From Candidatus Equimonas faecalis (GTDB taxonomy: Bacteria; Bacteroidota; Bacteroidia; Bacteroidales; Bacteroidaceae), in NCBI GenBank assembly GCA_018066245.1, contig JAGHRT010000017.1, positions 1 through 64,000 of the forward strand: 64,000 nucleotides of DNA, in the 5' to 3' direction. A program made the translations under genes and the position numbers. Position 1 is the first letter of the stretch; every line of letters begins with the position of its first letter. Shown here in pieces: positions 33,601 to 42,148 of this stretch. The notes under the pieces are model-generated. The model was not told the DNA's origin, did not search any database, and saw only the letters and a program-made list of their open reading frames with translations.

Positions 33601-33635
33601 CAAGCCGTTCCTGCCAATATGGTGAGAACGGCTTG
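33601..33635 (-). terminator. Hairpin after the bS6-bS18-bL9 operon
   Basis: CAAGCCGTTC (33601-33610) pairs with GAACGGCTTG (33626-33635). On the minus strand CTCTTTAATT follows, a weak U-tract, so termination may be partial and allow the downstream receptor gene to be read. Confidence 0.65.
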
Positions 33636-33667
33636 TGTCTGAGTTGTAGAATTTGGTTCAAAAGGGA

Positions 33668-34228
33668 TTATTCTTCTGCTTGGGCAGGGGCTTCCTCTTC
33701 AGCGGGTGCTTCAACTTCCTCTGCGGGAGCGGGCTCGGCTGCGGGTGCTTCTTCGGCGGGAGCTTCCTCTACGGGAGCTTCTGCGCCTTCTGCAATGACG
33801 GTGAAGGGGAGTTCGGCGGTTACGCCCTTGTAGATCTGTACGGTGGCTATGTAGTTGCCCACGCTCTTCACGTCCTTGACGGCAATGGTCCTGCGATCCA
33901 ACTCAATGCCGCGCTTCTGGAGCTCTTCGGCGAGGTGCTGGTTGTTCACGCTGCCGTAGATGGTGCCGGTAGCGCTTACCTTGGCAGAAATGACAATGTC
34001 CTTGATGGCCTCGATGCGCTGCTGGAGCGTCTGAGCCTCCTGCTGGAGCTTCTCAATCTTCTTGGCCTGCTGCTTGAGCGTCTCGGCGAGTTGCTTGCGG
34101 GCGCTCTGGGAGGCAATGACGGCTTTTCCCGAGGGAATGAGGTAGTTGCGGCCATAGCCGTCCTTAACGGTAACGATGTCGTTCTTGTAGCCAAGTCCGA
34201 CTACGTTTTCTTTCAGTATTATTTCCAT
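33668..34228 (-). CDS. rplI: Ribosomal protein bL9 with Ala/Glu/Pro-rich tail
   Basis: A 186-residue bL9. The N-terminal rRNA-binding domain is typical (MEIILKENVVGLGYKNDIV, VKDGYGRNYLIPSGKA), the long connecting helix (about 45-80) and the C-terminal domain follow up to about 148, which is the usual full length. About 38 further residues consist of E, A and P (EEAPAEEAPAAEPAPAEEV and similar), a disordered acidic tail not needed for the bL9 fold. ATG 34228 is set by the family start; the frame is open further upstream into the bS18 gene. Last gene of the bS6-bS18-bL9 operon. Confidence 0.95.
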   Translation of the reverse strand: MEIILKENVVGLGYKNDIVTVKDGYGRNYLIPSGKAVIASQSARKQLAETLKQQAKKIEKLQQEAQTLQQRIEAIKDIVISAKVSATGTIYGSVNNQHLAEELQKRGIELDRRTIAVKDVKSVGNYIATVQIYKGVTAELPFTVIAEGAEAPVEEAPAEEAPAAEPAPAEEVEAPAEEEAPAQAEE

Positions 34229-34248
34229 AATGCTTGTTCCTCCTTTAG

Positions 34249-34512
34249 TTATTTCATCAAATCGGTTACGAAGGGTAGCAGGGCGAGGTGGCGGGCACGC
34301 TTCACGGCCTGTGCCACGCGGCGCTGGTACTTCAGGGATGTGCCTGTGATGCGGCGGGGCAGGATTTTGCCCTGCTCGTTGAGGAACTTCTTCAGAAATT
34401 CGGGATCTTTGTAGTCGATGTACTTGATACCGCTCTTCTTGAAGCGGCAATACTTTTTCTTCTTAACGTCGATTGCGGGGGCGTTGAGGTAACGAATTTC
34501 GCTTTGTGCCAT
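34249..34512 (-). CDS. rpsR: Ribosomal protein bS18
   Basis: An 87-residue small-subunit protein that binds with bS6 on the platform. Family features seen: [42 protein letters not shown] and [27 protein letters not shown] (quoted in parts by position 12-30, 32-54 and 55-81). It starts 3 bp after the bS6 stop and ends 20 bp before bL9. Confidence 0.95.
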   Translation of the reverse strand: MAQSEIRYLNAPAIDVKKKKYCRFKKSGIKYIDYKDPEFLKKFLNEQGKILPRRITGTSLKYQRRVAQAVKRARHLALLPFVTDLMK

Positions 34513-34515
34513 GAT

Positions 34516-34854
34516 TTAATCCTCCTTTTGCTGTTTGTGACAACGCTTTTCGGCATAAGCCACGGCGTACTTGTCGAGTTTGACGGTGAGGAAGCGAATC
34601 ACACGCTCGTCGCGGCGGAATCCAACCTCAAGCTGATTGATTACTTCGGGCTCTGCCTTGAACTGGAAGAGCTGATAGAAGCCGGTACTCTTCTTGTCGA
34701 TGGTGTAAGCCATCTTTTTGAGGCCCCAACTCTCTTCGTTCACAATCTCAGCCCCTTTGTCGGTGAGCAGAGTCTTGAACTTGTTTACCGTCTCCTTCAT
34801 CTGGTCTTCAGACAAAACGGGAGTAAGGATGAAGACGGTTTCGTAATTGTTCAT
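34516..34854 (-). CDS. rpsF: Ribosomal protein bS6
   Basis: A 112-residue small-subunit protein pairing with bS18. It shows [19 protein letters not shown] at the N-terminus, [20 protein letters not shown] in the middle and [18 protein letters not shown] near the end. ATG 34854 is preferred over the adjacent ATG at 34857 because it matches the family start; the frame is open further upstream. First gene of the operon, with a complete promoter at 34928-34958. Confidence 0.95.
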   Translation of the reverse strand: MNNYETVFILTPVLSEDQMKETVNKFKTLLTDKGAEIVNEESWGLKKMAYTIDKKSTGFYQLFQFKAEPEVINQLEVGFRRDERVIRFLTVKLDKYAVAYAEKRCHKQQKED

Positions 34855-34927
34855 CATTGTTTTGATGTTTTGGTTAATTGGTTGATTGATTTTATCTGCT
34901 TGCGGCACAATGTGCGCAAAAGCGTTG

Positions 34928-34958
34928 CAAATTTAGCGCTTTCCTGTGAGTTGGCCAA
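34928..34958 (-). promoter_or_regulatory. Promoter of the bS6-bS18-bL9 operon
   Basis: On the minus strand TTG (34956-34958, in TTGGCCAA), 20 bp, TAAATTTG (34928-34935). About 75 bp upstream of the bS6 ATG. Beyond it, up to the repeat array at 35091, there is no gene. Confidence 0.65.
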
Positions 34959-35090
34959 GCTTTCCTGCTGTTTTTTCGCTCAAAAGCTTTGGGGACGCTT
35001 TGTTTTGCTTTGTTGGGCCTGCGTTTCGGCGGCTAAAGCGTGCCTGACCTGCAAAAGAGGGATTTCGCTCTGCGGTATCGGTAAGGCCTG

Positions 35091-35222
35091 TCGTACAGAG
35101 TAGCGAAAACTAGTGTATGGAGTAGTGCGAACTAGTGTATAGAGTAGGAAAAATTAGTGTATGGAGTAGTGCAAACTAGTGTATAGAGTAGGAAAAACTA
35201 GTGTATGGAGTAGTGAAACGCG
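35091..35222. repeat. Array 4: six 22-bp TGTATAGAGTAG-type units upstream of the bS6 operon
   Basis: Units start at 35091, 35113, 35135, 35157, 35179 and 35201. Units alternate between GTGTATGGAGTAGTG and GTGTATAGAGTAGGA cores, with tails ending AAACTA. It ends 20 bp before the stop of the next gene (35243). Confidence 0.92.
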
Positions 35223-35242
35223 TAGGCTATGCCGCTTCTTTC

Positions 35243-35842
35243 TTACAGGCTTTCAAGTTCTTCTATTTGGGCGAGGATTTTGTCGGCTTCGCGCATGGCG
35301 GGGCGGTGGAAGCAGGTCCAGCCGATAAGTCCGCCGATGCAACCGCCTATCAGGGCGCAGAGCCCCATGGAGGCTATTTCTTTCACGCTGGTCATGCCCA
35401 TGGCACGCGTTACTTCATAGACGTAGCCTGCGCCCCACAGCAGGGTGATGGGCAGCCCTATGCGGATGTGCCGGCTGTTGAGCCGCTTGTAGCGCTCCAC
35501 GCGTCGGGCGGTGGCCAGCATGTCGGCCTGCGTGCTGCATTGCCGCTTTTCCATGCGCAGGAAGTAGGCGCTTACGGCGTTTCCGGCAAGGAAAATGAAG
35601 GTCAGTATTAGGAAATAGGGGCGTATGCCTTGTTCAAAGGAGACGCTCAGCACGAGTACGAGGGCCAAAAGGCACACGGCCAGGCCCTTGTTGCCCAATG
35701 CGTGGAGGGAATCTACGCTGGATTTTACGGCCTTGCGCATCTGTTTGTCGGTAAAGTCGGCCTGGCTGTCGAGGCGTTGCTGAAGGGTGGCGAGTTGGCG
35801 GCGCATCTCTTCGAGTTCGGGGGAATGGGTGTCGTTAGTCAT
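35243..35842 (-). CDS. Membrane protein paired with an ECF sigma factor
   Basis: A 199-residue protein. The N-terminal half is cytoplasmic and helical (EEMRRQLATLQQRLDSQAD, then TDKQMRKAVKSSVDSLHALG), followed by membrane segments at about 52-70, 74-92, 126-144 and 152-172. It starts 12 bp after the stop of the sigma factor gene and is probably co-translated. That pairing, with a cytoplasmic N-terminus, suggests an anti-sigma or sensor role, but it has no zinc-binding anti-sigma motif (HxxxCxxC), so this is inference. No named family was recognised. Confidence 0.75.
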   Translation of the reverse strand: MTNDTHSPELEEMRRQLATLQQRLDSQADFTDKQMRKAVKSSVDSLHALGNKGLAVCLLALVLVLSVSFEQGIRPYFLILTFIFLAGNAVSAYFLRMEKRQCSTQADMLATARRVERYKRLNSRHIRIGLPITLLWGAGYVYEVTRAMGMTSVKEIASMGLCALIGGCIGGLIGWTCFHRPAMREADKILAQIEELESL

Positions 35843-35854
35843 GGCTGAGGGGTG

Positions 35855-36355
35855 TTAGTGTTCGGGAGCTTCGTTCATGTGTTTGAGTTGTTCGCGGATG
35901 CGTACCAGCCGCACGCTTACGTTCTTGGCCGAGATGCCCACGATGCTGGCTATTTCCTCGTAGCTGAGGTCTTCGAGCCAGAGCAGCACGATGGCGCGGT
36001 CGAAAAGCCCCAGCCGGTGGATGCGGTCGTGGAGCAGGCGGATTTGGCGGTCGTCGGCATTGTCGCTGGCCACGTCGGCGCTGTGCAGGCCGATGGATTC
36101 GAGGGAGTTGGTGGCGGGTTGTCGGCGGGCGCGGCGGTCGGCGCTGATGCAGGTGTTCATGGCTACGCGCCATACCCACGACCGTGGCCGGTCCTTCTGC
36201 TGCACGTCTGCGTAGCCCTGCCAGAGATTGATGAGAACTTGCTGCACGAGGTCGTCCACCTCCTCCGGGCTGTCGGAGAACATAAGGCACACGGTGTAGA
36301 TGGTGCCTTTCTGTTCTTTCACCATGCGGGTGAAGTCTTTCTCCTGTTGAGTCAT
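35855..36355 (-). CDS. ECF-type RNA polymerase sigma factor
   Basis: A 166-residue sigma-70 family protein. Region 2 is at about 12-75 (FSDSPEEVDDLVQQVLINLW, then RPRSWVWRVAMNTCISADRR), region 4 at about 105-158 (LHDRIHRLGLFDRAIVLLWL, EDLSYEEIASIVGISAKNVS). It lacks regions 1.1 and 3, as in extracytoplasmic-function factors, which redirect RNA polymerase to a small regulon. The partner membrane gene follows 12 bp downstream. Target promoters are not known. Confidence 0.9.
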   Translation of the reverse strand: MTQQEKDFTRMVKEQKGTIYTVCLMFSDSPEEVDDLVQQVLINLWQGYADVQQKDRPRSWVWRVAMNTCISADRRARRQPATNSLESIGLHSADVASDNADDRQIRLLHDRIHRLGLFDRAIVLLWLEDLSYEEIASIVGISAKNVSVRLVRIREQLKHMNEAPEH

Positions 36356-36442
36356 AATGTGTGGTGTTAGGGTCAGGCACTTTGGCCGTGCCTTCTGCGA
36401 ATTAAGACGCTTTCCTGGTGCCGTTTGCTACGCGACGCGTCC

Positions 36443-36490
36443 AAAAAAGTGTTCCGCAAAGGCTTTTTTCTTGGCTTTTGCGGAACACTT
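36443..36490 (-). terminator. Intrinsic terminator of the Dtd gene
   Basis: AAGTGTTCCGCAAA (36448-36461) pairs with TTTGCGGAACACTT (36477-36490). On the minus strand the stem is followed by TTTTTT (36443-36448 region). It lies 6 bp after the dtd stop. Confidence 0.85.
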
Positions 36491-36495
36491 CAGGC

Positions 36496-36948
36496 TTATT
36501 CGGGATTTTTACTGTCCATGCAGATGGTTACGGGGCCGTCGTTGAGGAGCGTTACTTGCATGTCGGCTCCGAACTCTCCCGTGGGCACGTCGCGGCCGGT
36601 CAGTTGGCGGAGCTTCTCCACGTAGAGCTCGTAGAGCGGCACGGCGATGTCGTGCCCGGCCGCCCCGATGTAGCTCGGACGGTTGCCCTTGCGGTAGCTC
36701 GCCATCAGCGTGAACTGGCTCACCACGAGGGCCTGGCCGCCAATGTCGGTAAGGGAGCGGTTCATCACGCCCCGCTCGTCGTCGAAGATGCGGAGGGCGG
36801 CCACCTTACGCGCCAGCCAGTCGGCATCGGCGGGCGTGTCGTCGGGACAGATGCCCAAGAGGATGAGCAGCCCCTGCCGGATTTCGCCGTGCGTCCGGCC
36901 TCCGATTTCCACTTTCGCGTGCTTCACGCGCTGCACTACTGCCCGCAT
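36496..36948 (-). CDS. dtd: D-aminoacyl-tRNA deacylase
   Basis: A 150-residue protein of full family length that hydrolyses D-amino acids mis-loaded on tRNA. Motifs: MRAVVQRVKHAKVEI at the start, SQFTLMAS (77-84, with the SQxT site) and NDGPVTI near the C-terminus, the cross-subunit Gly-Pro motif that excludes L-amino acids. It starts 3 bp after the pyrF stop, so the two are probably co-transcribed. Confidence 0.95.
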   Translation of the reverse strand: MRAVVQRVKHAKVEIGGRTHGEIRQGLLILLGICPDDTPADADWLARKVAALRIFDDERGVMNRSLTDIGGQALVVSQFTLMASYRKGNRPSYIGAAGHDIAVPLYELYVEKLRQLTGRDVPTGEFGADMQVTLLNDGPVTICMDSKNPE

Positions 36949-36951
36949 GGC

Positions 36952-37776
36952 TTACTTCTTCCAGGGCAGGAGCGCACTCATCTGCTGCTGGAGTTCACGG
37001 GCCTTCTCTCCCGCCACTTCGGCGTAGTGCTCGCTGTGGTCGGCGTAGATGATGCCGCGACTGGAATTGACCAAGAGGCCACAATCGGCGGTCATGCCGT
37101 ACTTGCACACCTCCTCAAGGCTGCCGCCCTGCGCTCCCACGCCAGGCACCAGCAGGAAGTGGCGCGGAGCCAAGCGGCGGATGTCGGCAAACAGGCTTCC
37201 CTGCGTGGCACCTACGACGTACATCATCTGGGACAGGTCGCCCCACAGCTGACTCGTGGTCAGCACTTTCTCAAACAGCCGCTCGCCGCGCATGTCGGCG
37301 GTCAGCTGGAAGTCGCGGCTGCCCTTGTTGCTCGTGAGGGCGAGGAGGATGACCCATTTCCCCTGATAGCTGAGGAAGGGGCTGACGGAGTCTTCACCCA
37401 TGTAGGGCGCGACGGTCAGCGCATCGACATCCAAATCCTCGAAAAAGGCGCGGGCGTACATGGCGGAGGTGTTGCCGATGTCGCCCCGCTTTGCGTCGGC
37501 AATGATGAACTGCTCGGGATAGTTGGCCCTGATGTACTTGATGGTCTTCTCAAAGGCCTGCCAACCCTTCAAGCCGAAGCATTCATAGAAGGCGAGGTTG
37601 GGCTTGTAAGCCACGCAGTAGGGCGCGGTGGCGTCTATGATGGCTTTGTTGAACGTATAGATGGGGTCTTCTTCTCCCAGCAGATGCTCGGGAATCTTCT
37701 TGAGGTCGGTGTCAAGCCCCACGCAGAGGAAACTTTCCTTCTTGCGGATTTCGGAAACGAGGTCGGTGTATGTCAT
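36952..37776 (-). CDS. pyrF: Orotidine 5'-phosphate decarboxylase
   Basis: A 274-residue enzyme of the last UMP-forming step of pyrimidine synthesis. The catalytic motif is [13 protein letters not shown] with Asp94, Lys96 and Asp99. Other conserved parts are [25 protein letters not shown] and [10 protein letters not shown] (phosphate site). The length and order fit the longer type 2 group of PyrF rather than the 230-residue form. It lies between prfA (36 bp upstream) and dtd. Confidence 0.95.
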   Translation of the reverse strand: MTYTDLVSEIRKKESFLCVGLDTDLKKIPEHLLGEEDPIYTFNKAIIDATAPYCVAYKPNLAFYECFGLKGWQAFEKTIKYIRANYPEQFIIADAKRGDIGNTSAMYARAFFEDLDVDALTVAPYMGEDSVSPFLSYQGKWVILLALTSNKGSRDFQLTADMRGERLFEKVLTTSQLWGDLSQMMYVVGATQGSLFADIRRLAPRHFLLVPGVGAQGGSLEEVCKYGMTADCGLLVNSSRGIIYADHSEHYAEVAGEKARELQQQMSALLPWKK

Positions 37777-37812
37777 GCTATATTATATATAATGTGTATT
37801 GCCGGGAGCGGA

Positions 37813-38916
37813 CTACAGTTCGGCTTCTTGCAGGCGGTTGGCGTTTTCGGCTACGATGAGCTGGTCTATGCAGCCTTGGATGTCGCCGTCCATAAAGGCT
37901 CCGAGATTGTAGATGGTGTAGTTGATGCGGTGGTCGGTGATGCGGCCTTGCGGATAGTTATAGGTGCGAATCTTGGCGGAGCGGTCGCCCGTGCTGACGA
38001 GGGACTTGCGCCGATTGGCTATGTCCTCGGCATACTTCCTGTGCTCATTGTCGTAGATGAACGTGCGCAGGCGTGCCAGCGCACGCTCCTTGTTCTTGGG
38101 CTGGTCGCGCGTTTCGGTACACTCAATCAGGATTTCCTGCACCTCGCCGGTGTTGGGGTTTTTCCAGTTGTAGCGGAGGCGCACGCCGCTCTCCACCTTG
38201 TTTACGTTCTGGCCGCCCGCGCCGGAGCTGCGGAAGGTGTCCCACTTTATTTCGCCCTCGTTGATGACCACATCGAAGGCTTCGGCTTCAGGCAGGACGG
38301 CCACGGTGGCAGCACTCGTATGGACGCGGCCTTGGGTCTCGGTGGCGGGCACACGCTGCACGCGATGCACGCCGCTCTCGTACTTCAAGGTGCCATAGAC
38401 GTCGGCCCCCGTAACGCTGCACACGATTTCCTTGTAACCGCCGGCGGCTCCCTCGCTGTAGCTGCTTACTTCGAGGTGCCAGCCCTTCTGCTCGCAGTAT
38501 TTGGTGTACATGCGGAACAGGTCGCCGGCAAAGAGGGCCGCTTCGTCGCCGCCTGTGCCGCCGCGTATTTCGAGGATGGCGTTTTTGCTGTCCTCGGGGT
38601 CTTTGGGGATGAGCAGGATTTTTATTTTCTCTTCCAGGGCGGGGAGGCGCTCTTCGCAGTCGGCCACTTGCTCGCGTGCCATCTCTTTCAGGTCGGGGTC
38701 TGACTCGTTGATGAGCATGTCCTTTCCTTCTTCGAGGTTGCCCAGGAGGTCGGCGTATTCCTTGCGCACGGCCATGAGGTCTTCCAGGTCTTTATACTCC
38801 TTGGTAAGGCGCACGAAGCGTTGCTGGTCGGCTATGACGGAGGGGTCGGTGATGAGTGTGCTGACCTCGGCAAAGCGTGAGCGGAGGCCGTCGAGTTTTT
38901 CTAAGAGTGTGTTCAA
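37813..38916 (-). CDS. prfA: Peptide chain release factor 1
   Basis: A 367-residue class I release factor that reads UAA and UAG. It carries the GGQ motif (234-236, in SSGAGGQNVNKVESGVR) that triggers peptide release and the PAT tripeptide (190-192, in RVPATETQGR) that marks RF1 rather than RF2. The helical N-terminal domain (1-105) and GTGGDEAALFAGDLFRMY are typical. It is followed by pyrF. The repeat array 38991-39077 lies 74 bp upstream, and no clear -7 box was found between. Confidence 0.95.
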   Translation of the reverse strand: MNTLLEKLDGLRSRFAEVSTLITDPSVIADQQRFVRLTKEYKDLEDLMAVRKEYADLLGNLEEGKDMLINESDPDLKEMAREQVADCEERLPALEEKIKILLIPKDPEDSKNAILEIRGGTGGDEAALFAGDLFRMYTKYCEQKGWHLEVSSYSEGAAGGYKEIVCSVTGADVYGTLKYESGVHRVQRVPATETQGRVHTSAATVAVLPEAEAFDVVINEGEIKWDTFRSSGAGGQNVNKVESGVRLRYNWKNPNTGEVQEILIECTETRDQPKNKERALARLRTFIYDNEHRKYAEDIANRRKSLVSTGDRSAKIRTYNYPQGRITDHRINYTIYNLGAFMDGDIQGCIDQLIVAENANRLQEAEL

Positions 38917-38990
38917 GGGTGATGGGGTTTAGGTGCCCCTTTTGCGCTTCGTCGGGGTGGATTCGCGGACAGGGGGGCGGGTGTGAACTG

Positions 38991-39077
38991 TCGTATAAAG
39001 GAGTGAAAACTGTCGTATAGGATAGGTGAAACCGTCGTATAGGGTAGGTGAAACTGTCGGCGGGATAGTTTTGCCGG
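38991..39077. repeat. Array 5: three 22-bp and one 21-bp unit ending at the endonuclease stop codon
   Basis: Units at 38991, 39013 and 39035 (core TCGTATAGGGTAGGTG, 22 bp) and 39057 (TCGGCGGGATAG, 21 bp). Both core types therefore occur in one array in phase. The last base (39077) directly precedes the stop codon (39078-39080) of the endonuclease gene, and the following TCAGCGGACGAG still resembles a unit core. Confidence 0.9.
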
Positions 39078-40598
39078 TCAGCGGACGAGTATTTTCCGGC
39101 CTGCTTGCAGGTAGATGCCGCGTGCCGACTGCAGGTCGTGGACGGGGCGGCCCGTAAGGTCGCGCAGGGAGTGGCGGTGGCTGTCGCCGAGGGGGAGCGT
39201 GCTGACGCTTTCAGGCACAGGCTTTTTCCCCTGATAGATTTGCACGGGGGTCTGCTCGGTCTTGTAGCAGGCGAAGCGGGGGGCGCCGGAGTTGTACTGG
39301 ATGGAATAGTTGCTGCGGCTGACGCTACGGATGTCGGCATTGCCCTCGCCATCGAAGCTGATGTCCCACAGCGCGTCCTGATCGGCCTGTTCAATGGTGT
39401 AGAGCTTGTTCGCGCTCCCCGTCAGGGCCAGATAGCCCTTGCCCACGGAGTCATAGAGGGTGAAGTGGGTGCCGGAAGTGCCGAGCGTAACGGCATAGGG
39501 CTTGTTGTGGGTGCCCGTCTCGGTGATGATGATTCCGTTTTCGGCCTTCAAATCGACCTCAGCGCGGATGTCCTTGCCCTGCTCGCTCATGACCGTGCCG
39601 GCTGTGCCGCACACGATGAGCAGAGGTGCGCCTTCCGTGAGGTCGGAGGTACGGATTACGAGGCGGTATTCCCGCTCATCCACGATGGGGTCGGGCACGT
39701 CGGGGAGGTCGGTCGTATCGGAAGGCGTGGGGGGAATGGTGTCCGGATAGACTTTGTGGTCGTAGGGGTTCTTGTAGTCGGTGGAGCTGAACTGCTCCGT
39801 CTTGTACTTGCCGCCCCAGACGTACTGCTCCAAGCCGGGGAAGTCGATGTAGGGATTGCGATTGCCCTGCACCGCGTAAGCGGCGTTGTTCCTGTCAATC
39901 TCTTTCTGGCTCACGGGGTCGTTCTCGGCCCACTCCAGAAACATATCCACGCACCAGCTTGCCATACCGGGGTAGGAGCCGTGCCCGAACACCTCGCCGC
40001 TCCAACCGTTGATGCGGTCCTCGTAGCAAGTGGCCATGTAGAAGTAAGTGCGGGCGAAGTCGCCTTTGTATTCGTCGTTCGGCTCAAACACGATGCCGCT
40101 GTAGCCCTTGCGGGTGCTCTGGCCCAGCTTGCTGAAGCCGCCTTCGCTCTTGTACTTGTCGCCGGTAGTTTCGCCGAAGGGATAGTTGCTGCGGCGGTTG
40201 TTTACGTAGCCGTCGGTGGGATAGACGTGGAAGATGTCGGCCTTCATCGGCGAGGCTTCATTGAACCAGCTTTGGGGCACGGAGTGCTCACGGTTGTAGG
40301 CATCGCCCTCCTGCTTGTAATTCTTTCCCTGGGCCGAGCCGCCAATCTCGTAGTTGGTGGTGCAGGAATACATGTCCCAGAGTTTGCCGTCGGCTCGGCG
40401 GTCGGTCTTCTTGTAGGCTCCCCACAGGCCGTCGTAGCCGATGTTGGTGTGTGGGCCTATGATGCGGAACAGGGCCGTTTTGAGCGATGCGCCAGTCTTG
40501 CCGTTGGCATCTGTGTAGTAGCCTTCAGGGGCTTGTGCCGTCGCGCCGGTTGCGACCAGAAGCAGGAGGCTGATAAGGTTAAAGCGTAAGCTTTTCAT
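39078..40598 (-). CDS. Secreted endonuclease I-family nuclease with T9SS-like tail
   Basis: A 506-residue protein with a signal peptide (about 1-22, ending ATAQA). Residues about 25-260 match the endonuclease I family (EndA/NucM): NREHSVPQSWF with the catalytic His105, DIFHVYPTDGYVNN, RSNYPFGE and an aromatic C-terminal part. Residues about 300-460 form an extra beta-rich region. It ends in LRDLTGRPVHDLQSARG and YLQAGRKILVR, the tail shared with other secreted proteins here. The family degrades DNA and RNA outside the cell. ATG 40598 (MKSLRF) is preferred over 40622 because it opens a standard signal peptide. The stop abuts array 5. Confidence 0.88.
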   Translation of the reverse strand: MKSLRFNLISLLLLVATGATAQAPEGYYTDANGKTGASLKTALFRIIGPHTNIGYDGLWGAYKKTDRRADGKLWDMYSCTTNYEIGGSAQGKNYKQEGDAYNREHSVPQSWFNEASPMKADIFHVYPTDGYVNNRRSNYPFGETTGDKYKSEGGFSKLGQSTRKGYSGIVFEPNDEYKGDFARTYFYMATCYEDRINGWSGEVFGHGSYPGMASWCVDMFLEWAENDPVSQKEIDRNNAAYAVQGNRNPYIDFPGLEQYVWGGKYKTEQFSSTDYKNPYDHKVYPDTIPPTPSDTTDLPDVPDPIVDEREYRLVIRTSDLTEGAPLLIVCGTAGTVMSEQGKDIRAEVDLKAENGIIITETGTHNKPYAVTLGTSGTHFTLYDSVGKGYLALTGSANKLYTIEQADQDALWDISFDGEGNADIRSVSRSNYSIQYNSGAPRFACYKTEQTPVQIYQGKKPVPESVSTLPLGDSHRHSLRDLTGRPVHDLQSARGIYLQAGRKILVR

Positions 40599-40642
40599 GT
40601 GTGTATGGGTTTGTCGTTGCATGTTTATGAGAGGGTTTCCCG

Positions 40643-40730
40643 TAGTCTATAGGGTAGTGTTTCCTGTCGTATAGGACAGTTTTCCGTAGTCTATAGGACA
40701 GTTTCTCCTGTCGTATAGGGTAGTTTCTTT
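40643..40730. repeat. Array 6: four 22-bp units upstream of the endonuclease gene
   Basis: Units at 40643, 40665, 40687 and 40709 alternate TAGTCTATAGGGTAG and TGTCGTATAGGACAG cores with TTTCC-type tails. It lies between the endonuclease start (40598) and the EnvC-like stop (40783). Confidence 0.9.
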
Positions 40731-40782
40731 TCTTTTGCGGACAGGGCGCAGGGGTCTTGGGCGGGTGCGGCCTCCTCCTGCC

Positions 40783-42126
40783 TTAGCGGGCAATCCACGC
40801 TTCGGGGTTGAGCTTGGCCGTCTCCTTGCGGAGCTGGAACTGCAAGGTGCAGTTGCCCGAGGCATCGCGGGCCACCGTGCCCAGCACCTGCCTGGTGGTA
40901 ACCTTCTGCCCCTTGCGCACGGAAGCCCCCGAGAGATTGCAATACACGCTCATGTAGCTGCCGTGGCGGACGATGATGTTCGTCATGCCCCCGTAGGAGA
41001 ACACGGCGGTAACCTCGCCGTCGAACACGGCACGGGCCTGCGCACCGGCCTGCCCTGTGTAGTTCGTGCCGTTGTTCGGGATGCTCACGCCGCTCAGGCC
41101 CTCGATGGCATTCTGCCCGTAGTGGCCCGTAATGCTGTACGGCCCCGTGATGGGCACGGGCAGGCGGCCCTTGTTGTTGGCGAAGTTGGCCGAGAGTTGC
41201 CGGTCCACGTTGTCGGCGGCTCGGAAGCTGCCTTTCTTGTTGCTGTTGCCGCTGGCGTAAGGGGCGGTTTCCGACTTCTTGCCCTTCGACTTTTTGCCCT
41301 TCTTGGCGGCTTCGGCTTCGGCAGCCTTACGGGCGCGTTCTTCCTCGGCCTTGCGTCGTGCTTCCTCAGCCTTGCGCTTGGCCTCCTGGCGGCGTATTTC
41401 TTCCTGAATGAGCTTGTCGATTTTAGCATTCAGGTTGGCGGCTTTCTTTTTGTTGGCGGCAATGGCTCCTTGCAGCTGGCGGCTCTTGGCGTTCAGCCCG
41501 TCCACGACTTTCTGCCGCTCCACCTGCTTTTCTTCCAGCACTTTCTGTTCGGCGCGGCCCTGCGCCGCCATCTGCTCCTTGGCCGACTTGGCACGCACCA
41601 GCTCCTCGCGTTTGCGCACCACGGCCTTCTCTTTCTCCTTCACTATGAGACCCTGCGCACGCTGGTACTTGGCGTATTCCTGCATGTACCGCATACGCAA
41701 ATACATCTGCCGAAAGTCTTTCGCGGAAAAGATGAAGACCAGCTTGTTCTGCATTATCTGATTGCGGAACATATAGATGGCTCCCTTCTGGAACTTGGCT
41801 TTGCATTCGTCCAGCTCCTTTTGGAGTGCGGCAAGCTGGACTTCGAGTGCGTTCACCTCGCGCTGCATCGTATCGACCTGCTGCTGGATGCCGGCCACGT
41901 ACTTGCGCTTGTCGCTAATCTGGGAGTTGATGAGCATGAGGTTGGACAGCTGCGACTGCACGTCCTTTTTCGTGGTTTTAAGCAGCTGTTCGCCTTCGGC
42001 AATCTTGGACTTGAGCGCAGCCTGCTCCTGCTGGAGCTTCTGGATGCTCTTGTTGGTAACCTTCTGGGCGGGTGCGGCCAGGGCTATCAGCAGGAAGGCG
42101 ACGATGGTGGGTAAGAGGCGTTTCAT
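40783..42126 (-). CDS. EnvC-like murein hydrolase activator, degenerate M23 domain
   Basis: A 447-residue protein with a signal peptide (about 1-20, ending AAPAQ), a long coiled coil (about 25-255), a Lys/Ala/Glu-rich linker and a C-terminal LytM/M23 domain (about 325-447). The zinc ligands of active M23 peptidases are missing: where HxxxD is expected the sequence is GLSGVSIPNN, and where HLHFEL is expected it is CTLQFQLRK. This is the EnvC pattern, in which a coiled-coil protein with an inactive LytM domain activates amidases at the septum. ATG 42126 begins the signal peptide. It follows the DUF4292 gene by 22 bp. Confidence 0.88.
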   Translation of the reverse strand: MKRLLPTIVAFLLIALAAPAQKVTNKSIQKLQQEQAALKSKIAEGEQLLKTTKKDVQSQLSNLMLINSQISDKRKYVAGIQQQVDTMQREVNALEVQLAALQKELDECKAKFQKGAIYMFRNQIMQNKLVFIFSAKDFRQMYLRMRYMQEYAKYQRAQGLIVKEKEKAVVRKREELVRAKSAKEQMAAQGRAEQKVLEEKQVERQKVVDGLNAKSRQLQGAIAANKKKAANLNAKIDKLIQEEIRRQEAKRKAEEARRKAEEERARKAAEAEAAKKGKKSKGKKSETAPYASGNSNKKGSFRAADNVDRQLSANFANNKGRLPVPITGPYSITGHYGQNAIEGLSGVSIPNNGTNYTGQAGAQARAVFDGEVTAVFSYGGMTNIIVRHGSYMSVYCNLSGASVRKGQKVTTRQVLGTVARDASGNCTLQFQLRKETAKLNPEAWIAR

Positions 42127-42148
42127 GGAAGGGTGGGGGAGTGTGGGT

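Noticed and set aside
36418-38703. 761-codon plus-strand frame opposite dtd, pyrF and prfA
   Set aside because: Crosses three conserved genes on the other strand; no motif or start signal.
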